Shown here: in pieces, positions 26,286 through 34,262 of the stretch
Layout: every line of letters begins with the position of its first letter
How positions within the stretch are numbered: the first letter of the stretch is position 1
From: DATJWY01 sp035500775
Lineage (GTDB): Bacteria > Pseudomonadota > Alphaproteobacteria > Acetobacterales > Acetobacteraceae
Length of the DNA: 48,307 nt
Direction: 5' to 3'
Assembly (NCBI GenBank): GCA_035500775.1
Contig: DATJWY010000065.1
Span: forward strand, 1-48,307
The notes under the pieces: generated by a model
Told to the model about the DNA's origin: nothing
The model's database searches: none
What the model saw: only the letters and a program-made list of their open reading frames with translations
Made by a program: the position numbers and the translations under genes

Positions 26286-26849
26286 TCAGTGGGCTGACAC
26301 TATTCCAACGATTAAGTCCGCCACCCGGCCGATGGCGATACTGGCCGCGGCTGCGAAGCCGCGCGTGTCTGGTTGGGTTTGCGGTATGGTCATGTTCACG
26401 GTCCGCGCTATGGGCGGGCCATTCTTGAAGCCCACTTCGACCTGCGCTGAAAGAGCCACGGCGTTGGCGCCGGTGCCGTCAAGACGTCGGATCTCGACCT
26501 CGACCGTCGCATCGGGCGAGGCTCCGACGACGCTCAACTCGCTGGTCACGGTGGCATTCGGTAGGCGCTGGGACAGTTCCTCGAAAAGCACCCGTGTGAT
26601 CATGCCAGCCAGCGGCTCCCCCCACCAATCGTTGGAGGCCACGACGAGCCGGTAATCCGAGCCCGACCGCACGATCTGCGAGCGGTTAAGGTAGCGTGCC
26701 ACGCCCACCTGGCGCAGCACGATGATTCTGGGTGCATTCGGCTGCACCGCACCAGGCACCGGCTGGATGGTGTAGAGCGCCGGATTGGGCGAGGCGCACG
26801 TGGTGAGCGCCAGCAGTACCACGAACGGCCACCGGGAGATCGGCTTCAT
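26286..26849 (-). CDS. pqiC: PqiC-like envelope transport lipoprotein
   Basis: This 187-aa outer-membrane-type lipoprotein of the ABC-transport auxiliary family (DUF330/PqiC) is the third part of the PqiABC lipid-transport system. The signal peptide MKPISRWPFVVLLALTTC gives lipobox L-T-T-C. The mature protein begins SPNPALYTIQPVPG, the typical xxYxL start, and contains ASNDWWGEPLAGMITRVL as in homologues. Its ATG at 26849 is 4 bases after the pqiB stop, with the GGAG of its ribosome site inside pqiB. The symbol is by family and operon position. Confidence 0.82.
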   Translation of the reverse strand: MKPISRWPFVVLLALTTCASPNPALYTIQPVPGAVQPNAPRIIVLRQVGVARYLNRSQIVRSGSDYRLVVASNDWWGEPLAGMITRVLFEELSQRLPNATVTSELSVVGASPDATVEVEIRRLDGTGANAVALSAQVEVGFKNGPPIARTVNMTIPQTQPDTRGFAAAASIAIGRVADLIVGIVSAH

Positions 26850-26853
26850 CTTT

Positions 26854-28551
26854 CTACTCCGGTCCCGTGTTGGTTCGCCCACGGATAAGCGCTTCCGGGT
26901 GGCGCGTCAGAAGATCGGACAGCGCCCGCAAGGCCTCTGCGGTGTCGTTGAGCTGCATCATCAGCCGGTCGACGTCACGGTTGAACTTCGAGTCCTGGCC
27001 ATAGGCGGCGTTCATCGACCCGACGAGTATGGCGGCTTTTGCGAGCGAGGCCTGCAGGTCGGCCGAAATGGCCGGCAACTGCTTCATCGCTGGCCCGAGC
27101 CCGGCATTCAGATGTTTGACGACCTCATCCGCGTTGGCGAGGGTCGCGTTGAGCTTGACGAGCGAGTCCGCGAGTTCGGGGCCGTTCACCATTTTGCTCG
27201 CGCCGCCCAGCATGTCGTTCAGGTTCCTGCCGATCTGCTCGAACGGCATGCTGGACAGCTTACTGAGGAGCTGGTTGGCGGCGTTCTCGATGCCCGCGAA
27301 GCCGCCCGCGATGGCCGGCATCACCAGCTCATTGCCCTCCACCCCTAGGTGCGCCGGCGGTGCATTGGGGTCGATCTCGAGCGCCACCTTCATCTGTCCG
27401 GTCAACAGGTTCGCGCTCTGAACCTCGGCCCGCATTCCTCGTTCCACCAGTATGCGCGCGTTCTCCACCGGGCCCCTGGCGGCGGCAAAGCGGATATTCG
27501 CGATGCGCTCGGGCTGGATCTCGTAATGGACGGGAACCCGAATCATGTCGCTTACCGGATCGTATTCCAGGCCCATCCCCGTGACCTGACCAACGCGCAG
27601 CCCCTGGAACGTAACGGGAGCCCCGACCTGCAGCCCGCCGACCGATCCCGGGAAGTAGGATACGAATTGCACGTGACGGGCGAAGCCAGCGTTGTCGGCG
27701 GCCTCACGGCTGGCGTACAGCGGGAAGCCGTGTTCGTTCTCGCTCGGCGTGGTTGCCGTTGCCCCCGCGCCCTTCGGCGTCTCGAACGCGATGCCCCCGA
27801 GGAACAACGCCTGCAGCGATTCGACCTGCACGCGCACGCCGCCCGCGCCCAACTCCACGGACAGGCCTGACGCATTCCAAAAGCGGCTATCGTCGGTCAC
27901 GAACTTGTCGAAGGGCGCGCGGATGAAGGCGTGAATCGTGACGCTGTTGGCGTCCGGGGCCAGATCCCAGCCAAGCACCTCGCCGACCGAGAGGTCGCGA
28001 TAGAAGATAGGCGAGCCGAGGCTGATCGAGCCGACCTGTGGGGCCTTGAGCAGGAACGTATGCCCGGCCTCCTGCGTCTGCAGCACCGGCGGATCTTCAA
28101 GGCCGGTGAAGCTGCGCTGCCTCCTGCCGCCGAGCGTGGAGGGCAGCACCTCGATATATGAACCGCTGACGAGTGTGCTGAGGCCGGAGATGCTGCCGGC
28201 GAAAAGCCGAGGCCTGACCACCCAGAACCGCGCCTTGTCGGTGAGGAGCCGCGTCGCCGCGGGTTTCATCTCCAGCGTAACGATGACATGGGAGTAGTCG
28301 TCGGCCAGGGCTATCGATTTCACCACGCCCATATCGACGTCCCGGAATTTCACATGCGACTGGGTTGGCTGCAGGCCCTCGGCCGACACAAAGGTTACCG
28401 TGACGGTTGGCCCGCGCATGGAATAGGTGTGCCACACCAGCCATGCCGCGATCAGCAACGTGACGACCGGAATCGCCCAGATCAGCGAGATGCGCCGGCT
28501 TTTCTCGACTCGCGTTTTCACCGTCGCCTGCGGGTGGGTGAGATCGGTCAT
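26854..28551 (-). CDS. pqiB: PqiB-like MCE-domain intermembrane transport protein
   Basis: This 565-aa inner-membrane-anchored periplasmic protein has one N-terminal membrane helix (ISLIWAIPVVTLLIAAWLVW). Three MCE/MlaD repeats begin near GPTVTVTFVSAEGL, HTFLLKAPQVGSISLGSP and HVQFVSYFPGSVGGLQVGAP. A helical tail with repeated Leu/Asn spacing follows. PqiB forms a hexameric tube that carries lipids across the periplasm. The start ATG overlaps the pqiA stop as ATGA, so translation is coupled. An in-frame start 13 codons upstream would lie inside pqiA. Confidence 0.9.
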   Translation of the reverse strand: MTDLTHPQATVKTRVEKSRRISLIWAIPVVTLLIAAWLVWHTYSMRGPTVTVTFVSAEGLQPTQSHVKFRDVDMGVVKSIALADDYSHVIVTLEMKPAATRLLTDKARFWVVRPRLFAGSISGLSTLVSGSYIEVLPSTLGGRRQRSFTGLEDPPVLQTQEAGHTFLLKAPQVGSISLGSPIFYRDLSVGEVLGWDLAPDANSVTIHAFIRAPFDKFVTDDSRFWNASGLSVELGAGGVRVQVESLQALFLGGIAFETPKGAGATATTPSENEHGFPLYASREAADNAGFARHVQFVSYFPGSVGGLQVGAPVTFQGLRVGQVTGMGLEYDPVSDMIRVPVHYEIQPERIANIRFAAARGPVENARILVERGMRAEVQSANLLTGQMKVALEIDPNAPPAHLGVEGNELVMPAIAGGFAGIENAANQLLSKLSSMPFEQIGRNLNDMLGGASKMVNGPELADSLVKLNATLANADEVVKHLNAGLGPAMKQLPAISADLQASLAKAAILVGSMNAAYGQDSKFNRDVDRLMMQLNDTAEALRALSDLLTRHPEALIRGRTNTGPE

Positions 28552-29858
28552 ACGGCCGCCCTTTGCATCCGCGGCTCGGCCGCATCCCACATCAGACGCG
28601 GATCGAAGCCTTCCGCGGCAAACATCGTCAGGATCACGACGCCGGCGAAGGCGACCGCGCCGCCTCCGGGCTCGATACTGACGACCGACCCGAACTGCAC
28701 GAGCGCCACCAGGATGGACTCCATGAAGATGTCTATCATCGACCAGCGGCCGATCGCGCTCACGATACGGTAGAGCACCGTTCGGTCACGCAGCCGGTCG
28801 CTCCATCCGAACTGTGTCGTCAACAGCAGCGTGATCAGTCCCGCCAGCTTCAACATCGGTACCATGATGCTGGCGAAAAACACGAGCGCCGCGAGCGGGT
28901 ACATGCGGCTCGCAAGCAATTCCTCGACGCCTCCCAGAATGGTGCTCGGTGCCCCACTGCCCAATTGTATGACGGAGAGCACCGGATAGACGTTCGCGGG
29001 AATGTACAGGACGGCGGACGCGATCACGAGGGCCCAGGTCCTGGCAATGCTGTCCGGCTTGCGCTCATGGAGACGGGAAGCGCAGCGATGGCAACGCGCC
29101 GGCTGGTCCGTCGCCACAACGTTGACCAGGCCGCAGGCTTCGCACGCGATTGCGCGCTGGCCTGGCCCGGTCCGGGCCATGGCTGCGTGATCGATCTCTG
29201 TCTCGGGAATGCCGCGCCGTTCCATCTCCTCCCATACCGCCTGCCGGTCGAGCACCGCGTCCGCCGCCACCGTGGTGATCATGAGGACAACAAGCGCATA
29301 CAGGGCGTCGCCGATGTCGATATGCACGATGTCGATCAGCTTGACGTAGGCGACGAACACGCCGAGCAGATAGACTTCGATCATCGACCACGGGTTCAGC
29401 CGCTCCACCCAGCTGAACACGGTACGGAGATGGCGTGGCGGATGGGGCAGCCGCAGGCCGATGAGCACGTACATCATGCAGGCAATCTTGGCGAAGGGCG
29501 CGGCGAAGGTCGTGGCGAGCACCACCACCGACAGTTCCCACAGGCCGTTGCGCCCCAGGCCTTGCGGGCCTGAGAAAAGATTGGCGCTCAGGACCATTCC
29601 CGCCGTGCTGACTGTCATCAGCGACAACAGGGAGGCGATGCCGAACAGCGATCCGCAGGCGAGATAGAGCGCGAGGGCGCGGCCCAGGGGGTTCTCGCGC
29701 GCACGGCGGATCAGGGTGCCGCACCGCACGCATCGCGCCGATTCCCCCGGCAGCAGGGAGGGCAGCATCTGGAACTGGCCACAATACTTGCATCCCACAA
29801 GCCGCGCTTGCGTTGTGGTTTCAGCAGGAGGCATGGAACCGTGCGCGGCAGACTGCAT
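28548..29858 (-). CDS. pqiA: PqiA-like integral membrane protein
   Basis: This 436-aa protein has the PqiA duplication: two halves, each beginning with a zinc-ribbon-like pair of CxxC motifs (CKYCG...CVRC and CEACG...CHRC), each followed by about four membrane helices. NPWSMIEVYLLGVFVAYVKL and RWSMIDIFMESILVALVQF are the conserved repeated segments. PqiA works with PqiB/PqiC at the inner membrane. The start is ambiguous: ATG at 29858 has a weak GGCGGT upstream, and ATG at 29834 has none. The gene heads the operon. Confidence 0.88.
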   Translation of the reverse strand: MQSAAHGSMPPAETTTQARLVGCKYCGQFQMLPSLLPGESARCVRCGTLIRRARENPLGRALALYLACGSLFGIASLLSLMTVSTAGMVLSANLFSGPQGLGRNGLWELSVVVLATTFAAPFAKIACMMYVLIGLRLPHPPRHLRTVFSWVERLNPWSMIEVYLLGVFVAYVKLIDIVHIDIGDALYALVVLMITTVAADAVLDRQAVWEEMERRGIPETEIDHAAMARTGPGQRAIACEACGLVNVVATDQPARCHRCASRLHERKPDSIARTWALVIASAVLYIPANVYPVLSVIQLGSGAPSTILGGVEELLASRMYPLAALVFFASIMVPMLKLAGLITLLLTTQFGWSDRLRDRTVLYRIVSAIGRWSMIDIFMESILVALVQFGSVVSIEPGGGAVAFAGVVILTMFAAEGFDPRLMWDAAEPRMQRAAV

Positions 29859-30827
29859 ATTAGCTACCGCCGAGATGTGCGGGTACCCAACCTGCGGCAT
29901 AATGAATATGGGCAATGGATTTTAATGCGCTGCACGGCTCGACCCAATGCATTTTGGGATTTGCATGGTTATCGCAAATGGCTATGCAAATTCGGCGACA
30001 ATCGCTCGCCCCAATTTCAGGACAAAGCCGTATAGCCATGTGGCGCATTGTAGAGCGACCCTGCGTATCTCGGGCGCTGCCCGAGATCACCCGCCGTACC
30101 TGGGTAAAATTGGATGGCCGCAATTGACCAGCAGCAGCCAATTTCAATCTTATTGTGTGCATGTCTTGTGATGCATCTCGAGATCACGTGAGGGCGGGAG
30201 ATGTCGGCGCGCATCCCCTTCGGTGCATTGCGAAGAGGGCGCGCGGCTTTGGTGACGTAGCTTGGCGTAATTTAGCAGGATCAAGTAAGTTAAGCAAGGC
30301 TTGCGGCCGAGGAGGTGAGTGTAGTGAACGGATAATACAAATTAATGAACTGCATGGCGTTAAAAAATAATAACCATTATTACAATCGCATGCAGAATCG
30401 TGAAGTAATATGTCATTTTTGTGCCAGTCTCGCGCCGGGAAGATGATGGGCTGCGGCTTTTGATCATTTGAATGGTCTTGCCACAGAAGCTGCGCTAATG
30501 GATCGAAGGGTAGATACTCATCTGCTAGTAGCCACGTCGGGCAGTTACCCAATGCAGGGCCGTATCCCCAGGCGTGGTGTAGGGGCGGAGCTTTCTGGCG
30601 GGGCGGCTGCCGAATCTTCGAACTCGGTTGGTTTTCGGTTGCCTATCGCGGATTGTTCGGAGAATGCGGTTGGCAACGCTGTGTCGATCCGATGGCCAAT
30701 CTTTCGATCGGATTAAAGGGTTGGTATCAACCCGCGATAAGAGGCGGTTTGTTATGGAGGCAGGCGGCCTTTTCTGACGTCACTCCGTTCGCCTTCTGCG
30801 GTCATCAATGTAGTTGGGAGGCTAAAA
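29859..30827. other. Long AT-richer region without a recognisable gene
   Basis: About 970 bases separate pqiA from the next lipoprotein gene. The short reading frames on both strands show no family motifs. Features seen are a small perfect palindrome TAATAA-CCA-TTATTA (30368-30382) and GGGTTG-GTAT-CAACCC (30718-30733). The latter shares GTTGGTAT with the outer arms of the element at 15678-15862. The base composition is clearly unlike the neighbouring genes. Confidence 0.5.
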
Positions 30828-31337
30828 TTGAGAGATCAAGACAGCCGTTCCAGTCCGGGCCCTAAAGGCGCTGGCTGCACTGCTTTTATCGCCGCAATCC
30901 TTCTGCTAGGCGTAGCTGGCTGCTCAAGTCATAAGTCCGACGCTGGCGACGTCTCGCCGGATGTAGCTGGGAAGGCGCCGTCCGCCACTGTCGAGATGAG
31001 CCAGGTGCAGGCCGCGTTCATCGGCAGCGGCAGCGGCGGAACCGGTAAGCTGAACTTCCAGGGCAGGTCGTATCCCTTCAGTGTGGGCGGCCTCGGCGTT
31101 GGTGGGATTGGTGTCTCCTCCATCGAGGCGCGAGGCGAGGTCTATAATCTGAATGACGTACAGCAGTTCCCAGGGGCCTACCTCCAAGGCCGCTACGGCT
31201 TCGCGGTTGGTACGGCGAGCGCCGGCGATCTGTGGCTCAAGAACGGCAGCGGCGTCGTCATGCACCTGAAGGCCAAGCGGACGGGTTTGATGCTGAGCCT
31301 AGGCGGAGATGCCGTGGTGATCTCGATGTCCCAGTGA
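30828..31337 (+). CDS. Putative periplasmic lipoprotein
   Basis: This 169-aa product uses a TTG start at 30828, supported by GGGAGG at 30816-30821 with a 6-base gap. A basic N-terminus is followed by FIAAILLLGVAGC with lipobox V-A-G-C. The mature part is rich in Gly/Ser and beta-type sequence (GRSYPFSVGGLGVGGIGVSS, LWLKNGSGVVMHLKAKRTGL). It resembles small conserved lipoproteins of proteobacteria, perhaps distantly EipA/DUF1134-like. No function is known. Confidence 0.65.
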   Translation: MRDQDSRSSPGPKGAGCTAFIAAILLLGVAGCSSHKSDAGDVSPDVAGKAPSATVEMSQVQAAFIGSGSGGTGKLNFQGRSYPFSVGGLGVGGIGVSSIEARGEVYNLNDVQQFPGAYLQGRYGFAVGTASAGDLWLKNGSGVVMHLKAKRTGLMLSLGGDAVVISMSQ

Positions 31338-31753
31338 CCAGGATCCGTCCGTCGCACAATGAGTCTGCGTGGGGGGAGTGCTCGGGAGTTGCCAAGCAGT
31401 TCGAAAGACTCGCCCCACATCGTAAGCGAACAAGGGCAGGCGAGCTTCGCGATGCACCGGTGACAGAACTGGCGCCTGTTCGTGTGTCAGATCTTCGTGA
31501 GATTGGGCGGCGGAATCTACCCGTCACGAGACAGCAAGCCTACCACTCCGTCCCTGGAGCCAAAAAACACGCAGGATCGCGATGAACCAGCTCATGCTTC
31601 CGATTGCGCTTTGCGCGATGGCGCCTGCCGCAGGGCAGAAATCGACGTCCAAATAGAAATAATCTAACGACTAGGGAGTCTGCTTTGAGGCAAAGTACCC
31701 CAGGCTGGCGGTCTGGGGTGCAAGGAGTGCTGAATGATGGGACGGCCCGTCGG
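31338..31753. other. Gene-poor stretch with one tiny signal-like reading frame
   Basis: No convincing gene is visible. A 24-codon frame at 31582-31656 (+) starts with ATG after AGGA and reads like a short export signal ending AMAPAAG, then stops almost at once. It may be a chance frame or the stub of a decayed exported protein. Confidence 0.35.
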
Positions 31754-34177
31754 TTAACCAAGCAGCCGGGAGTCGGCGGGATCGTAAAGGCAGCGTTCGC
31801 GGCGTTCGGCCGCGTAGCTCTGGCCGAAGGCATGGATTTCGAACGCCGACTCCCCGGCCAGCCTTGTCGGCAGGAAGCCATAGGCGATCGTGCGGCCGAT
31901 CGTATAACCAAAGCCGGTGCTCGCGACCCGGCCGACGACCTCCCCATCCCGGATGATCGGCTCGCCCCCATGCAGCGGTGCGAAGCCGGGGAGGATCAGT
32001 GTGCAGAGCTGCTGTTCCGCTCCGGCAGCCTGCAGCCAGAGCAGCGCCGCGCGGCCGATGAAATCGCCTTTGTCGAAAGTGATCGCGGCGGCAAGCCCGG
32101 CCTCCAGCGGGTTGATATAGGGTGAGATATCGCTCGACCAGGCAAGATAGCCCTTTTCCAGTCGGCAGGTTTCCAGTGCGCGAGAGCCGACATCGCGCAG
32201 ACCATGCGGCGCACCGGCCTCGCACAACAGGTCATAGAGATATCCCGCATACTCGGTCGGCATGTGAAGGTCGTATCCGAGCTCGCCGGTCGATCCGGTG
32301 CGCACGGCGCGCGCCGGCGCGAAACCAAGTTCGACGTCCTGCACGGAGCGATAGGGAAAGGCAACGTTGCTGAGGTCGTTGTCCGAGACCGACTGCAGCA
32401 GGGCGCGGCTCCGCGGTCCGTAAAGGCTGAGAGTCGCGGTGCCGGAGGTCACGTCCCGCAGGCGCACCGCGTCGGCCTGGGTTAGTTGCCGCTGCAACCA
32501 GTCCAGGTAGCGTACCGTGAAGCCGGTACCGACGATCAGCAGGAAGTGATCGGCCGCCACATGCAGAAGAGTGGCGTCGATCTCGATGCCGCCTTGCGCA
32601 TTGAGCATCAGGGCGCGGATGCTTCGGCCCGGTTTGCCGGCAACATCGTTGGCGGTGAGGCGCTGCAGGAATGCCATGGCGCCGCTGCCCTCGATCTCGA
32701 TCTTGCCGGACGAGCTCTGATCGATGATGGCAACGCTCTCGCGGATGGCGCGGTGTTCCTCGCCGACGAAGGGAAACCAGTTCGGCTTGCCCTCGAAGCT
32801 CGGCTCATCCGTCGTGGGGCCGCCGGGCGGCGCGAACCAGAGCGGGCGTTCCCAGGTGAAGCGGGAGCCGAACACGGCGCCCTTCTGCCGCAGCGGCGCA
32901 TAGAGAGGGCTCTGGCGCACGCCACGCGCGGCCTGGCTCTCTTCTGCCGGCCAGTGGATCTTGTAGTAGCTGCCATAGGCGTTGATCGCGCGTTCTTCCA
33001 GATAGCGGCCGACGGCATGCGGCTTGCCGAAGCGTCGGACGTCGAAGTTCCAGAGATCAAGGCCGGGATCGCCTTCGAGAATCCAGTTCGCCATGGCCTC
33101 TCCAGCGCCACCCGAGGCGGCAATGCCGGCGGTGAAGCCGCAGGCGACGAAGAAATTATCGTATTCCGGCGTGGGCCCCATGATGGGTTCGCCATCGGCC
33201 GAAACCGGAATCGGGCCGTTGATGATTGTCTGGATGCCGATCTCGTTCAGCACCGGCAGGCGTTTGGCGCAGGGCAGCGCGAACAGCTCCAGCCGCTCCA
33301 TGTTTTCCGGGAACAGCTCGCGTCCGAATTCGAAGGGCGGGCGTGAGCGCCAGCAGCCCTTGGTTCCGTCTTCCCAGCCGCCGATGGCGAAGGAACCGAC
33401 ATCCGGCTTGAGATAGAAATTCTTGTCCGGATCGCGCAGGGTCGGCAGCGATTTCGGCAGGTCGAGCTTCTTCTCGGTCAGAAAATATTGGTGCTCGACA
33501 ACGCCGGCGGCGAGCGGCACGCCCACCATGTCGGCGATGCGCTTGGCCCACAATCCGGCGCAATTCACGAGGATATCGCAGCCGATATTGCCATGGTCGG
33601 TCACCACGCCGGTGATGCGGCGACCGTCCGTCACGATATCGGTGACCAGCACGCCTTCCTTCAGCACTGCGCCGTTCTTGCGCGCGGCCGAGGCATAGGC
33701 ATGAGTCATCGAGTAGGGGTCGATATAACCATCGGAGGGAATGAAGGCGGCACCAACGACGCCCTCCGGATCGATGAACGGAAAGAGGTCGCGCGCTTCC
33801 ATCGCGGAGAGCGCGTGGCACTCGAAACCGAAGCTGCGCGCGAGCGCGATGGAACGCTGGATCTCGCTCCATCGCGCCGGGGATGAGGCGAGGCGGAGGG
33901 AGCCGACCTTCTTCCAGTCGATCGCCTGGCCGGACTCCGCCTCCAGCCGGTCATAGACCGCGACCGAGTTCTGCATCAGCTGCGTCAGGCTCTTCTTGCC
34001 GCGCAACTGTCCAACCAGCCCCGCCGCGTGCCAGGTGCAGCCATTGGTGAGCTGTGACTTTTCGAGCAGGAGTACGTCTTTCTCGCCACGGCGAGCCAGG
34101 TGGTAGGCCAGCGAGCAGCCGATCGCGCCACCGCCGATGATGACGATGCGCGCGTGCTGTTGGAATGCGACGCTCAT
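31754..34177 (-). CDS. Dimethylglycine/sarcosine dehydrogenase-type FAD-GcvT protein, copy A
   Basis: This 807-aa fusion has an N-terminal DAO/FAD domain (IVIIGGGAIGCSLAYHLARR at about residues 11-30), a linker FAO_M domain, then GCV_T and C-terminal GcvT domains from about residue 430. TWHAAGLVG contains the His that carries covalent FAD in dimethylglycine dehydrogenase. Such enzymes oxidatively remove an N-methyl group and pass the C1 unit to tetrahydrofolate in the GcvT half. GGAGA precedes the ATG at 34177; an upstream in-frame start lies in the neighbour. The exact methylated substrate cannot be told from sequence. It follows a paralogue by 85 bases. Confidence 0.88.
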   Translation of the reverse strand: MSVAFQQHARIVIIGGGAIGCSLAYHLARRGEKDVLLLEKSQLTNGCTWHAAGLVGQLRGKKSLTQLMQNSVAVYDRLEAESGQAIDWKKVGSLRLASSPARWSEIQRSIALARSFGFECHALSAMEARDLFPFIDPEGVVGAAFIPSDGYIDPYSMTHAYASAARKNGAVLKEGVLVTDIVTDGRRITGVVTDHGNIGCDILVNCAGLWAKRIADMVGVPLAAGVVEHQYFLTEKKLDLPKSLPTLRDPDKNFYLKPDVGSFAIGGWEDGTKGCWRSRPPFEFGRELFPENMERLELFALPCAKRLPVLNEIGIQTIINGPIPVSADGEPIMGPTPEYDNFFVACGFTAGIAASGGAGEAMANWILEGDPGLDLWNFDVRRFGKPHAVGRYLEERAINAYGSYYKIHWPAEESQAARGVRQSPLYAPLRQKGAVFGSRFTWERPLWFAPPGGPTTDEPSFEGKPNWFPFVGEEHRAIRESVAIIDQSSSGKIEIEGSGAMAFLQRLTANDVAGKPGRSIRALMLNAQGGIEIDATLLHVAADHFLLIVGTGFTVRYLDWLQRQLTQADAVRLRDVTSGTATLSLYGPRSRALLQSVSDNDLSNVAFPYRSVQDVELGFAPARAVRTGSTGELGYDLHMPTEYAGYLYDLLCEAGAPHGLRDVGSRALETCRLEKGYLAWSSDISPYINPLEAGLAAAITFDKGDFIGRAALLWLQAAGAEQQLCTLILPGFAPLHGGEPIIRDGEVVGRVASTGFGYTIGRTIAYGFLPTRLAGESAFEIHAFGQSYAAERRERCLYDPADSRLLG

Positions 34178-34262
34178 GCGGGTTTCTCCGTCGCGCCTCG
34201 CGGCGAATCCTTGCCGCGGGGCGCAGGTCTCGACGTCGGGGGGGCGGACGGAACGGATGGCC

